Source: Pseudomonadota bacterium (lineage in GTDB: Bacteria; Pseudomonadota; Gammaproteobacteria; Steroidobacterales; Steroidobacteraceae). From it: a stretch of DNA of 64,000 nt. The notes beneath the pieces were generated by a model. It worked only from the letters and a program-made list of their open reading frames with translations, was not told the DNA's origin and made no database searches. Numbering within the stretch: the stretch's first letter is position 1; the number at the start of each line of letters is the position of its first letter. The position numbers and the translations under genes are program-made. Location of the stretch: NCBI GenBank assembly GCA_016713725.1, contig JADJOO010000001.1, positions 120,001 through 184,000 of the forward strand, read 5' to 3'. This document shows positions 9,977-21,005 of this stretch, one piece after another.

Positions 9977-12944
9977 ATGACGATCGGCACGACGTCGCGT
10001 CGCTGCGGGGCCGTGCTGGCGGTCACCGCCGCATTGCTGCCGGCGCTCGCCCGGGGCGAGCTGAAGTATGTAGAGACGAGCCAGCTGCAGGTCGTCTACG
10101 ATTCGCCGGCCGGCGATTACCTGATGCCCTACGCCATTCAGACCCTGCTGAATGGCCTGGCGGCGCAGCACGCGCGCTTCGGTTACGTCCCGGACGGCAA
10201 GGTGGCGGTCTTCCTGCAGGACTTCGCCGATCGCGGCAACGCTGCCGCAGTGCTCGGCGCGCCCGGCAATCGGATCTATCTCGAACTCGCGCCGCCGATC
10301 CTGTCGTTCGAGACTTTCAGCCCCGGCGAGCGGCTGTACACGCTCGTCAACCACGAACTCGTGCACACCGTCGTCGGTGACCAGGCCAGTACGGGGGACA
10401 AGCGCGCGCGCCGTTGGCTGGGTGGCAAGGTCGTCGCGGTGCCCGAGCACCCTGAGTCAATCTTGTACAACTACCTGACCAATCCGCGTGCGTCCTCGCC
10501 GCGCTGGTACCAGGAAGGCAGCGCCGTGTTCATGGAGACATGGTATGGGAGCGGCCTCGGACGGGCGCAGGGCGGCTACGACGAAATGGTGTTTCGCGCC
10601 ATGGTGCGCGACGACGCCGATTTTTACGGTCCGTTGGGACTCGTATCCAAGGGTACCGAGGTCGACTTCCAGACGGGCGCGAACGCGTACCTGTACGGCA
10701 CACGGTTCCTCAGTTACCTGGCACTGGCGTACTCCCCGGATAAGCTGCTCGACTGGCTGCGGCGCACCGACGGCACCGAGCGCTACTACGCCGAGGACTT
10801 CGAACGGGTTTTCGGCAAGCCGCTGGCGGCGGCGTGGCAGGACTGGGTTCGCTGGGAACACGAATTCCAGGCCGCCAACCTCACGGCGGTGCGACAGCAT
10901 CCGATCACCCCTTACAAGGAGATCGCCCGCCGCGGGCTCGGCGCCATCTCCCGCGCCTACCTGAGTAGCGACCGGCAGAGCCTGTATGCCGCAGTTCGAT
11001 ATCCTGGCCGGGTCCCGTCGCTGGTGCGGGTGAACCTGGCCGACGGCACCGTGCAGGAACTCGCCGAGGTGATCGGGGCCGTGCCCTACAAGGTCACGTC
11101 GCTGGCTTACGACGACGCGACCGAGACCTTGTTCTACACATCCAACAACACCACCTACCGCAACCTGATCGCCTACGACATCAAGACCGGATCGTCCAGG
11201 ATGCTGTTGCCAGAGGCGCGCATCGGCGACCTCGCCTTCAATCCGGTGGATCGCTCGCTCTGGGGGCTGCGCACCAACAACGGCTTCGTCATGATCGTGC
11301 GCATTCCCTATCCGTACCGCGAATGGAAGAGCGTCCACGTCTACCCGTACGGCGAAGTCCCGTTCGATCTCGACATTTCGCGCGACGGCAAGCTGGTGTC
11401 GCTGTCCCTCGCCGGGCCGGACGCGGCAAGGTCGGGCATGCAGGTCATGCAGTTGCGCGTGATCCCCACCGAGCGCCTGCTGACCGGCGACGCGACACCC
11501 ACCCACCAGTTCGAACTCGGCACGGCCGTGCCGGAAGGCTTCGTGTTCTCGGAAGACGGCCGTTATCTCTATGGCAGTTCCTACTACACCGGCGTGTCCA
11601 ACATCTACCGGTATGACCTCGCCGCGTCCAGGCTCGAGGCCCTCAGCAACGCGGAAACCGGCTATTTCCGCCCGCTGCCGCTCGACGACTCCAACCTGCT
11701 CATCTTCCACTACACCGCGGAAGGCTTCGTCCCGGCGTCGATCGCGATCCAGCCGACCGAGGACTTGAGCGCGATCACGTTCCTCGGCGAGCAGATCGCG
11801 ACGCGCTACCCGGTGGTGCAGGGCTGGGGCGCCGGGCCGCCGAGCCAGGTCGACTACCGGCCGCAGGTGATCGAAGAGGGCGTCTACAAGCCGTACCGCC
11901 AGTTCCAGCGCGAGGCGATCTATCCCGTGATCGAAGGCTACAAGGACTCGGTGGCCTTCGGCGCCTTCGCGCGCTTCAGCGACCCGATCGGTTTTGATTC
12001 GATGCACCTCACGCTGAGCTACAGTCCCGATTCCTCACTGGAGTCGAGGGAACGCCTGCATGCCGACCTCGTGTTCAAGCACCTGCTCTGGTCCGTGGGC
12101 CTGAAGTGGTACGCCGGCAACTTCTACGACCTGTTTGGGCCGAAGAAGCGCAGCCACGACAGCGTACAGGCTTCGACTCCAGGAGCATCCGCTGGTCTAC
12201 GCGCCGCCGGAAACTCTCTACCTGGTGGCCAACCTGGCATTCTTCGACAAGCTCGACGCGCTGCCCGGCTTCCAGAACGTCCCATCCCCGACTGACCAGC
12301 TGACCGAGGCGCAGATCGGCTTCGTCCACAAGTATCCGCGGTCCTCGATCGGCAAGGTCGACGACGAGACGGGGTTCCAGTGGTCGGCTCTGCTGCACGC
12401 CTACGAGGCGGAAGGCAACGTCACGCCGAGCGTCCGCGGCACTTTCGACGTCGGCTGGCAGTTGCCGATCCGGCACTCGTCATTATGGCTGCGCACGGGG
12501 CTCGGCGTGGCCACCGGGGAGATCGAGGATCCGCTGGCGAATGCCTACTTCGGCGGGTTCCGTAACAACTACGTCGACAATGGCGAGGCCCAGCGCTATC
12601 GGAAACTGCTCAGCATGCCGGGGTTCGAGATCGATGCGCTGAACGGCCGTTCCTTCGTCAAGGGCATGCTTGAACTGAACCTGCCGCCGGTCCGCTTCGA
12701 GAAGTTCGGTACCCCGGGCCTTTACGGGAACTGGCTGCGTCCTGCCATCTTCACGACGGCGCTGATGACCAACCCCCAGTCCGGCGACGACCGGGTCGAT
12801 GCATACAACGTGGGCCTGCAGTTCGACCTGCAGTTGCACGTCCTCAATCGACTGCCGATGATGTTGTCCCTGGGCTATGCCAGGGGATTCGAAGGTGACG
12901 GCAAGGGTGAGGACGAGATCATGCTGTCGCTCAAGGTACTCTAA
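9977..12944 (+). CDS. Secreted metallopeptidase - beta-propeller - outer-membrane barrel fusion (one frameshift)
   Basis: A large exported protein of about 990 residues with a signal peptide at 1-26 (cleavage near LARG). The N-terminal domain carries the zinc-peptidase motif HELVH at 126-130 and a downstream WYQEG with Glu180, the arrangement of gluzincin peptidases. Residues of about 310-620 look like TolB/WD40-type propeller blades (YLYGSSYYTGVSNIYRYDL and similar). The C-terminal part, reached after a frame change near 12150-12180, resembles an outer-membrane beta-barrel with alternating hydrophobic strands and ends in LSLKVL. The domains suggest a cell-surface or periplasmic protease tethered to the outer membrane. 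The substrate is unknown. It follows the repeat-protein gene and lies 30 nt before the PrsW-like gene. Confidence 0.7.
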
Positions 12945-12974
12945 GGCGTATTCCACGGCCCGAGGTCGCCGCGC

Positions 12975-13991
12975 ATGATCCTGCACTGGAGCCTTCGCGG
13001 CACCATGGCGCTGCTGCCCGTGCTCGTGTTCCTGGGCGCCCTGATCTATTTCGACAGCTTCAAGGTCGTGCGCGCCAAGGCGATCATCGTCGCCGCTGCG
13101 GCTGGCATGCTCGCCGCATTCGCCGGCTACTGGATCAACGGTCTCCTGCTCGACGGCATCGACATCGGCTACGTGCCGTATTCACGCTGGATTTCGCCTT
13201 GGCTGGAGGAGTCGCTCAAGGCAGCGCTGATCGTCTACCTGATCCGCACCCGCCGCGTCGGCATGCTCGTCGACGCGGCGATCTACGGGTTCGCCGTCGG
13301 GACGGGATTCGCCCTGTTCGAGAACCTGTACTTCCTGATGATGCGTCCCGAGACGCATCCTGCCGTGCAGGTCATCCGTGGCTTCGGTACGGCGATCATG
13401 CACGGCGGCGCCACCGCGGTTTTCGCCATCGTCGCGGTGTCGCAGGCCGAACGCTTTCCCGACAAGTGGCTGCGCGTCTTCCTGCCGGGACTGGTCGCCG
13501 CCGTCATCCTGCACGGCGTCTACAACACGCTGCTGGTGCGTCCGGTATTCGCGACCCTGGGCGTGCTCATGCTGCTGCCACCGCTGATCTACTTTGCATT
13601 CGAGAACAGCGAAAGAACGCTGCGGGACTGGCTCGAGTCGGACCTCGACAACGACGTGCAGCTGATCGAGACGATCAACGCCGGCGAGTTCCTCGATTCG
13701 CACGCCGGGCGCTACCTGCACTCGCTGCAGGACAAGTTCGACGGTCCGGTTCTCGCGGACATGCTGTGTTACCTGCGCCTGCACTGCGAACTCGCCTTGC
13801 GCGCCAAGGGTGTGCTGATGCTGCGGGAAAGCGGCTTCGACGAGCCGCCGTTCGACGACGAGGTGAAGGCTCAGATCGAAGAGTTGCGCTTTCTCGAGCG
13901 CAGTATCGGAAAATCAGGGCAGCTCGCGCTGCGTCCCATTCTCATGGCGACCGGCAAGGACCTCTGGCAGCTGCAGTGGCTGCAGCATTGA
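12975..13991 (+). CDS. PrsW-family intramembrane protease
   Basis: A polytopic membrane protein with the family signature: EEslK at residues 78-82 (WLEESLKA), FALFEN at 112-117, and conserved histidines in MHGGATA and LHGVYNTLL. About seven to eight membrane segments occupy residues 8-215; a soluble tail of about 120 residues follows. PrsW in Bacillus performs site-1 cleavage of the anti-sigma factor RsiW. Here the gene lies downstream of an ECF/anti-sigma pair, which makes a similar role attractive but unproven. Confidence 0.82.
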   Translation: MILHWSLRGTMALLPVLVFLGALIYFDSFKVVRAKAIIVAAAAGMLAAFAGYWINGLLLDGIDIGYVPYSRWISPWLEESLKAALIVYLIRTRRVGMLVDAAIYGFAVGTGFALFENLYFLMMRPETHPAVQVIRGFGTAIMHGGATAVFAIVAVSQAERFPDKWLRVFLPGLVAAVILHGVYNTLLVRPVFATLGVLMLLPPLIYFAFENSERTLRDWLESDLDNDVQLIETINAGEFLDSHAGRYLHSLQDKFDGPVLADMLCYLRLHCELALRAKGVLMLRESGFDEPPFDDEVKAQIEELRFLERSIGKSGQLALRPILMATGKDLWQLQWLQH

Positions 13992-14037
13992 CTGCACCGC
14001 GGCTTACGACGACCAGCGTCCGTGCCTGGCGGCCGAC

Positions 14038-15860
14038 TCACCCGCGCCCGATGGCGTTCTTCTTCGCGTCGAGATCCGCCCACCGCTCGAACGACACCTC
14101 CAGCGCCTGCTCGATTTCCGCCGCGCGAGTGGCATCCCTGCGCATCTGCTCGCCGCCTTGCTTGTGGTACTCGGGTCCGCTCATCGCCTCCGTCAACTCG
14201 CGCTGTTCGGCTTCGAGCGCCTCGATCTGCAACGGCAACTGCTCCAGCTCCCGCGTTTCCTTGTAGCTCATCTTCACCGGCAGCTTCCTGGCGCCCCTCG
14301 CGCCAGGCGGGCCCTGAACCCGGGCGGGAGAAGGTCGGGGTTGCGGGCTTCGCGGCCGGCCGTTGCCGCAACCAGTCGCTGTAGCCGCCCACGTGTTCGC
14401 GCCAGCGGCCGTCGCCCAGCGGCGCAAGTACCTGGGTCACCACGTTGTCGAGGAACGTCCGGTCGTGGCTTACCAGCAGCAGCGTGCCGGAGTAGTCCTG
14501 CAGCGTCTGCTCAAGCAGTTCCAGCGATTCGATGTCGAGGTCGTTGGTAGGGTTCGTCCATGACCAGCACGTTCGCCGGCCGCGCGAAGAGTCGCGCCAG
14601 CAACAGCCGATTGCGCTCGCCACCGGAGAGCATGCGCACCGGCGACTCCGCCCGCTGCGCAGGGAACAGGAAGTCGGCCAGGTAGCTCACGACGTGACGG
14701 CGTGATTCGCCGTCGCCGACCCAGTCGGAGTTCGGGCTGACGGTGTCGGCCACCGTGGCATCGAGATCGAGCTGCGCGCGCAGCTGGTCGAAGTAGGCGA
14801 CGCTGACCTGCGAGCCGAACCGGACTTCGCCGGTGTCGGGTTCCAGCGTGCCCAGGACGAGCTTGAGCAGCGTCGACTTGCCTGCGCCGTTCGGGCCGAT
14901 CAGTCCGAGGCGGTCACCGCGCATCACGCGCAGGTCGAGGTCGCGCACCACGGCTCGGCCGTCGAATGCCTTGGTGACGTTGCGTAATTCCGCGACCAGC
15001 TTGCCCGAGCGCTCGCCGGAATCCACGTTGAGCTTCACGTTGCCCAACCGTTCGCGCCGCGCATCGCGCGCGCGCCGCAACTGCTCCAGGCGCTTGACGC
15101 GGCCTTCGTTGCGAGTGCGTCGCGCCTCGACGCCCTTGCGGATCCAGACTTCTTCCTGCGCCCAGAACTTGTCGAACTTGCGGTTCAGCACGGCTTCCTC
15201 GGCCAGTTGCTCCGCCTTGCGCCGCTCGTAAGCAGCGTAATTGCCCGGGTACGAACGCAGCATCCCGCGATCGAGCTCGACGATGCGGGTTGCGACGCGG
15301 TCGAGGAAGGTGCGGTCGTGCGTAACGACGATAGCCGCTGGGCTGCCCGCGATGATCAGGTCCTCGAGCCGTTCTATGCCGTCGATGTCGAGGTGATTCG
15401 TGGGTTCGTCCAGCAGCATCACGTCGGGCTCGAGGGCAAAGGCGCCCGCCAGCGCGGCACGCTTGCGTTCGCCCCCCGACAGTCCGGCAGTGGTCGCCGT
15501 GCCTTCCAGTCCGAAGCGGTGCAGGTACTCGACGATTCGCGCGTCCACACGCCAGCGCACACGATCGTCCTCGATCGAGTCCAGGTCGGCCCAGAGCGCC
15601 AGTGATTCCCGCAGGCTTGGCGCGGCCGGCAACTCGGGTTCCTGACGGATCGACACCACGCGCATTCCGCCGGACTTCTGCAGCTCGCCATCGTCGAGCG
15701 CGATCCGGCCCGCGATAACTTCCAGCAGCGACGACTTGCCGGTGCCGTTGCGGCCAATCAGCCCGACGCGTTCGCCCGGTTCGAGACTGAACTCGGCGCG
15801 GTCGAGGAGGGGGTGGGTGCCGAAGGCGAGTTCGGCGCGAAGCAGCGTGAGAAGTGGCAT
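14038..15860 (-). CDS. uup: ABC-F family ATPase, Uup-like (two frameshifts)
   Basis: A soluble ATPase with two ABC domains and no membrane segments, of the translation/ribosome-associated ABC-F class. Start MPLLTLLRAELAFG at 15860. Domain 1 has Walker A GRNGTGKSS, signature LSGGERKRAALA and Walker B VMLLDEPTNHLD. Domain 2 has GPNGAGKST, LSGGERNRLLLA and VLVMDEPTNDLD. The C-terminal coiled-coil extension (ELEQLPLQIEALEAEQREL), characteristic of Uup, ends at 14038. The frame changes near 14545, within the second Walker B region, and again near 14330, so single-base errors are likely. Uup affects transposon excision and ribosome function in E. coli. Confidence 0.88.
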
Positions 15861-16100
15861 GAGGCGCGCGAGCATCGCACAGTGCAGCACTTCCGGACAG
15901 GGCGGGCGCTGATTGCGTCCGCTACCTTCCTGCTCGGTCCCGCGGCTGCGCGGTCGCGGCGATTTCTACGCGCAAGCCCTCATGAATTGGTGCGCTGCAC
16001 GATGTTGTCATCCGGCAGCAGCCGGAGTTTCGCGGACAGGGCGCGAGCTGAACTCGCGCAGACATTCAAATCTGCGGCCGGTGAGTAGTGGGGTGACGTC
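15861..16100. other. Divergent intergenic region
   Basis: 240 nt between divergently read uup and the next membrane-protein gene. It must hold promoters for both. No clear motif, hairpin or small gene was recognised. Confidence 0.5.
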
Positions 16101-17860
16101 ATGGGCGATCGTCTCGCCCGTCTCGAATCTACTGTCGAGCAACTGCGATCCACGGTCGAGTCGCTCAAGCAACGGATCGACGTGCTGGAAGCGGCGCCTC
16201 CTGCTGTTTCGAGCCTCGCCTCTGATGCGCGTACCGGAATGCCTTCGCAACCAGGACCGATACACGAGTCGCCCAGCCTCGCGAAGCGCGACCCGTACGA
16301 TCCAATCGCGATCCTTTCCTCGTCGGCCGGCTCTTCCTGGTTCTCGCCGGCGGATTCTTCCTGCGTGCAATGACGGAAGCGGGCCTGCTGTCGCCACAGG
16401 TCGGCATTGCCCTGGCGTTCGCATACGGACTGATGTGGCTCTTCCTCGCCGACCGCGCCGGTCGACTTGGGCTGGTATCGAGCGCCCTGGTCCATGCGCT
16501 TGCGGCGGCCATGGTCGTATTCCCGCTGCTGGTCGAGGCGACGACCCGGTTCAAGGTGCTGTCTGGTGCGGCCAGCGCCTTGGGTCTGGTGATCCTGTCC
16601 GTGGCCATGCTGCTCGTCGGGTGGCGCCAGCGTCTGCGCGCCGTCGCGTGGGTCGCGATCCTGGCAGCGCTGCCGACCAGCCTCGTGCTGCTGGCCAAGA
16701 CCGGCGCCATCGTGCCGATCACGCTCTACCTGATCGCACTCGGGGTGGCGACCTTGTGGCTGGGCCACTCGCGTGGCTGGACGGGGATCTGCTGGCCGGT
16801 GGCACTGACGGCAGACGCGGTCGTCGCTGGAGTGACGTTGCGTGCACTGTCTCCGGACCACGTCGACGCGTACCGCATGGCCTTGTTTCTGCAATGGTCA
16901 CTGCTCGCCGTCTACTTCGTCAGTGTCGCGGTTCGCACGCTCGTCCGCGATCGCAACGTTGCACTGTTCGAGATCGTGCAAGTGGCGGCCGCGCTGATCA
17001 TTGCATTCGTCGGGACCAGCATGCTGACGCAAGCAACCGGGGTGCTGCCTGCAGCGATCGGTGTGATCAGCCTGGCCATTGGGGCGGCATGTTACGTCGT
17101 GACGTTCGTGTTCATGGAAGGACGTCGGGAATTCGAGCGGAACCTGTATTTCTACTCGACGCTCGCGCTCGTGCTGGTCGTCGCCGGCCTCGCGCTCGTG
17201 GCTCGTGAGCACTGGATTGCCGCGGTATTCGCGGTACTGGCGGTGATTGCCGTCGGAATGTGGTCTCGAACCGGGCGGCTGTACCTGCTGCTCCATGGCG
17301 CGGCTTACGTCGTCGCGGCCAGCTTCGCGTCGCAGGCACTGCGATACGGCGCCTGGGCGCTGGCAATCAACCCCGTCGGGCCCTGGCTGCTGCCCAGTGT
17401 CGCGATGCTCGTCATGCTGGTCGCGGGCGCGCTGTCGGCATGGTTGGCCGCGGCGCGACCAGATCCAGTCGGTGGCGTACTGGCCAACGGATTGAGGCTC
17501 GTCATCGTCGTGGTTCTCGTCTGGGTTTCCTGTGGCGCGGTGACTGGCGTGCTCGCTCCCGCAGCAGCCGGGCTGGCCGACCGCAGCGTGGACCTCGGCG
17601 CACTGGCTACATTGCGCACAGGAGTGCTCGCCGTGGCTGCGCTGGTTGTTGCGTGGGCCGGTCGCCAGGCGCGGTTCCGCGAGTGGACGTGGCTTGTGTA
17701 TCCGCTTCTGGTCGTGATCGGCCTGAAGATGGTTGCGCAGGACTTCAAGTTCTCGCGACCGGCGACGCTGTTCATGGCGCTGGCGCTCTACGGTGCCGCA
17801 CTCATTATCGCGCCGCGCCTGCGCCGTGGCGGCGACAAAGCCCGCGTGACCTGGGCATGA
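16101..17860 (+). CDS. Polytopic membrane protein, DUF2339-like (one frameshift)
   Basis: The N-terminal about 30 residues form a coiled coil (LARLESTVEQLRSTVESLK). After a frame change near 16330 the chain continues with about 14-16 transmembrane helices and little else. The coiled-coil plus many-helix layout resembles the DUF2339 group of predicted membrane proteins, for which no function is known to me. It lies 22 nt before the octaheme cytochrome of the next operon and could be co-transcribed with it. The split is in the linker VGRLFLVLAGG, readable only by combining frames. Confidence 0.6.
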
Positions 17861-17882
17861 CTCAAGCAGTGGGGGCTGATCC

Positions 17883-18623
17883 GTGAAATTACCTGAGCAG
17901 GTGACGCGTCTCGGCATCGTCATCGCCGTCATCGTGGCGGTCGTCCTGTTGCTGCGCTTCGTGATCCTGCCGGAGTCGCTGTTCTCGGCGCGACCGCACC
18001 AGGCGGCTGCGGCCGAGCGGGAGATGGCGAAGCCGCTGCGCCATGCCGGCGTCGCAGTGTGCCGCGAGTGCCACGAGGAACAGTTCGAACTCAAGTACGG
18101 CGGCAAGCACCGCACCATCGGTTGCGAGAACTGCCATGGCCCCGCGGCCAGCCATGCGGCCGACGAGAACGCCGCGAAGCCCCCGCTGCCGCGCGAGCGC
18201 GAGGCTTGCCTCGCCTGCCACGGCTACGATTCGTCGCGTCCCAACGGCTTCCCCCAGGTCGATCCGCTCGAGCACCGGCCGCGCAAGAAGTGCGTCACTT
18301 GTCACGATCCACACGATCCAGTGCCGCCGAAGGCGCCGACGGAGTGCACGGGTTGTCACGGTCGCATCGAGCACACGAAGGCCATGTCAACCCACGCGCT
18401 GCTGCCTTGCGCGAGCTGTCACGCAGTCGATGCGCAGCACATGACCGAACCGCGCCTGGCCCTGCCGACCAAGCCCGACAGTCGTGAAGTCTGCGGGCGG
18501 TGCCACGTGCCCGGCGCGACCGATCCGGCGGCATCGAAAGTCTCCGTCGACATGGCTGCACACGGCGGCACGTACGTCTGCTGGGAGTGCCATTACGCTC
18601 ATCTGCCCGAGGGACGAAAATGA
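17883..18623 (+). CDS. Membrane-anchored octaheme c-type cytochrome (CbcS-like)
   Basis: A 246-residue protein with an N-terminal membrane anchor (residues 10-30) and eight CxxCH motifs in the periplasmic part (CRECH, CENCH, CLACH, CVTCH, CTGCH, CASCH, CGRCH, CWECH). It is the first gene of a translationally coupled set: its TGA overlaps the ATG of the FeS protein. Cytochrome + four-cluster FeS protein + NrfD-like membrane protein is the composition of quinone-linked complexes such as Geobacter CbcSTU and NrfBCD. The likely role is exchanging electrons between the FeS subunit and periplasmic carriers. Confidence 0.88.
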   Translation: MKLPEQVTRLGIVIAVIVAVVLLLRFVILPESLFSARPHQAAAAEREMAKPLRHAGVAVCRECHEEQFELKYGGKHRTIGCENCHGPAASHAADENAAKPPLPREREACLACHGYDSSRPNGFPQVDPLEHRPRKKCVTCHDPHDPVPPKAPTECTGCHGRIEHTKAMSTHALLPCASCHAVDAQHMTEPRLALPTKPDSREVCGRCHVPGATDPAASKVSVDMAAHGGTYVCWECHYAHLPEGRK

Positions 18624-19381
18624 ACAAGCGTGAGTTCCTCAAGGACGCGATCCTCTTCTTCCCGGCTGCGGCAACGCTGCAGGCGCTTGCGCCCGCGGCC
18701 GAAGGGAAAGCGGAGCCCGCGACAACCCCGACGGACTACGATGCTACGAGGCACTGGTACGGCATGGGCATCGACGTCGACAAGTGCATCGGCTGCAATC
18801 GCTGCGTCGAGGCCTGCAAGGCGGAGAACAATGTGCCCGATGAGCCGTTCTACTTCCGCACCTGGATCGAGCGCTACCAGATACACGAGAACGGCGAGAC
18901 CAGGGTCGAGTGCATCAGCACGCGTGCCGGGCTGCCGGAACAGGCGCCGCCGGAGGATCCATCCGTCGTGCGCACGTTCTTCGTGCCCAAGCTCTGCAAC
19001 CAATGTGCGCACCCGCCCTGCGTGCAGGTCTGCCCCGTGGGTGCGACCTTCCAGACGCAAGACGGCGTCGTCCTGGTGGACGAGAAGCGCTGCATCGGCT
19101 GCCGTTATTGCATCCAGGCCTGCCCGTACGGTGCGCGGTATTTGAACCCGCGGACAAAAACGGCAGACAAGTGCACGTTCTGCTATCACCGCATAACCGA
19201 GGGTCTGCTGCCCGCGTGTGTCGAGGTGTGCCCGACGGAGGCGAGGATCTTCGGTGACCTGAAGGGCAAGGCTGATCGCCTGGTGCGCTTTCACCGCGTG
19301 AACCAGATCAGTGTCCTGAAGCCGGACCTGAATACCGAGCCGAAGGTGCTATACGCCCAGCTCGACGGAGAAGTGCGATGA
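18620..19381 (+). CDS. Four-cluster [4Fe-4S] ferredoxin subunit (NrfC/PsrB/CbcT type)
   Basis: 253 residues from the ATG at 18620 that overlaps the upstream stop. Four cysteine sets are visible: CIGCNRCVEAC, CNQCAHPPCVQVCP, CIGCRYCIQACP and CTFC...CVEVCP, as in NrfC, PsrB and DmsB subunits. The N-terminus MNKREFLKDAILFFPAAA resembles a Tat signal in which the twin arginine is KR (KREFLK), so export by Tat is plausible but not certain. It should pass electrons between the NrfD-like quinone-binding subunit and the octaheme cytochrome. Confidence 0.92.
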   Translation: MNKREFLKDAILFFPAAATLQALAPAAEGKAEPATTPTDYDATRHWYGMGIDVDKCIGCNRCVEACKAENNVPDEPFYFRTWIERYQIHENGETRVECISTRAGLPEQAPPEDPSVVRTFFVPKLCNQCAHPPCVQVCPVGATFQTQDGVVLVDEKRCIGCRYCIQACPYGARYLNPRTKTADKCTFCYHRITEGLLPACVEVCPTEARIFGDLKGKADRLVRFHRVNQISVLKPDLNTEPKVLYAQLDGEVR

Positions 19382-20615
19382 GCGGCGCGATTCCAGACAG
19401 CCTGAACGAACAACTCAGCCACCAGCTGAGCCGGTGGTGGGCTTCATCTACCCGAACAAGTCGACGTGGGCGATCCTGATCGTGGTGTATCCGTACCTGA
19501 CGGGCATCGTCGCCGGCGCCTTCATCCTCGCCTCGCTGGTCAAGGTGTTCAACGTCGTCGAGGTACAGCCGATCTACCGGCTGGCCTTGCTCACGGCGCT
19601 GTCGTTCATGCTGGTCGCCGGGATGCCGCTGCAACTGCACCTCGGACACCCCGAGCGCGCCTACGAGATCTTCTTCACGCCGCAGCCTACCTCGGCAATG
19701 GCCATGTTCGGCTTCGTCTACCTCTGGTACCTGCTGGGCATCCTGCTGATCGAGATCTGGTTCGAATACCGGCAGCAGCTGGTGCTGATGGCGCGGCAGT
19801 CCCGCGGCTTGCTGAAGGGAATCTACAGCGCCCTGTCGCTGTTCTCGAAGGACTTGAGCCCCGAGGCGCTGGCGTTCGACCACAAGGCGAGCAAGCTGAT
19901 CACAATCATCGGCATTCCCTCGGCGTTCCTGCTGCACGGCTACGTCGGTTTCATTTTCGGCTCGGTCAAGGCGAACCCCTGGTGGGGGAGCGTCCTCATG
20001 CCGATCGTGTTCCTCATGTCTGCCATCGTGTCGGGCATCGCCATGGTGATGTTCCTGTACATCCTGTTGAGCCTCGTGCGCAACGAGAAGCTCGACATGC
20101 GCTGCCTGGACAAGATCGGGCTGTTCCTGCTCGTCGCGATCATCGTCGACTTCGTGCTGGAGGCGCTCGACTACATCCACCGCCTCTACCAGAGCGAGGA
20201 GTCCATCGGCATCCTCACGCAACTGGTCTCGTCCAAGTTGTTCCTGAGCCTGGTCGTCGTGCAGTTGCTTCTCGGCATGCTGCTGCCACTGGTCGTCCTG
20301 GTGCTGGTGCGCAGCGTTCGCTTCAACGAGGAGTTGCGCAAGCTGTTGTACTTCACGACGTCGCTGCTGATCCTGCTCGGCATCTTCAGCATGCGCTGGA
20401 ACGTGGTCATCGGTGGCCAGCTGTACTCGAAGAGCCTGCGCGGCCTGATGGCTTACAAGATGGAAATCACGGGCATCGAGAGCCTGCTGACGGCCCTGGC
20501 GCTGCTCGCGCTGCCTTTCATCATCCTTGCCGTGCTGTACCGGCTGCTGCCGCCGCGGTGGATGGAGAGTCACTCGCCGACCGGGATCGATCGACCAACT
20601 GGAGTACTTACGTGA
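19378..20615 (+). CDS. NrfD/PsrC-type integral membrane quinone-interacting subunit (frameshift at N-terminus)
   Basis: About 410 residues with eight to ten transmembrane helices, typical of NrfD/PsrC/CbcU subunits that oxidise or reduce quinone in the inner membrane. Conserved family features include the opening YPNKSTWAILIVVYPYLTG and GHPERAYEIFF. The ATG at 19378 overlaps the FeS gene stop, but the frame changes near 19430 (ccggtggtggg), so the apparent start at 19434 is probably not real. The stop overlaps the next start by one base. Confidence 0.88.
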
Positions 20616-20923
20616 TGAACAAATCAACGCTGTCGTTGACGCTCGCTGGCTTGGCCCTGTTGGCCGCACCAGTCCATGCCGCGGACGTAGCCGCGGGCAA
20701 GGCGCTGGCGGAGGCGAGTTGCGCCGACTGTCATGGCGACGACGGTGCCGGTGACGATGACTATCCGGGCATTGCCGGAATGGCCGTGGAAAAATTCACC
20801 AGGGCGATGCAGGAATACCAGGACGGGACCCGCACCAAGAACCCGAAGATGACCAAGGAGGCGAAAAAGGTCAGCGCCGCGCAGATTGCCGACCTGGCGG
20901 CCTATTACGCCAAGCTCAAGTAG
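20615..20923 (+). CDS. Small monoheme cytochrome c (class I)
   Basis: 102 residues with a signal peptide (cleavage after PVHA) and one CADCH heme motif. The C-terminal part is helical with AAYYAKLK, typical of class I cytochromes. The distal ligand is probably a Met in GMAVEKF or PKMTKEA. It is the last gene of the octaheme-FeS-NrfD operon, whose stop codon it overlaps. A soluble periplasmic carrier that takes electrons from the complex is the likely role. Confidence 0.88.
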   Translation: MNKSTLSLTLAGLALLAAPVHAADVAAGKALAEASCADCHGDDGAGDDDYPGIAGMAVEKFTRAMQEYQDGTRTKNPKMTKEAKKVSAAQIADLAAYYAKLK

Positions 20924-20965
20924 GGCCCGCGTCCGACCCTCGTCGGCGATCGACTGCAAAGAAAA

Positions 20966-20989
20966 GACCCCGGCCGCCCGGCCGGGGTC
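20966..20989. terminator. Bidirectional terminator
   Basis: Perfect inverted repeat gaccccggccg / cggccggggtc with a two-base loop between two convergent operons. On the minus strand it is followed by ttttctttg, so it works best for the NapC-type gene; on the plus strand the T tract is weak. Confidence 0.75.
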
Positions 20990-21005
20990 TGCTCGTTGCA
21001 CCTCG

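Noticed and set aside
9196..10026. Long minus-strand frame rich in AALREAAS across the repeat region
   Set aside because: It is the complement of a 24-bp repeat without stops. The plus-strand frame has a ribosome-binding site, a membrane anchor and a better context.
10457..12007. Long minus-strand reading frame opposite the metallopeptidase gene
   Set aside because: High-GC shadow; the plus strand encodes recognisable domains with a signal peptide and zinc site.
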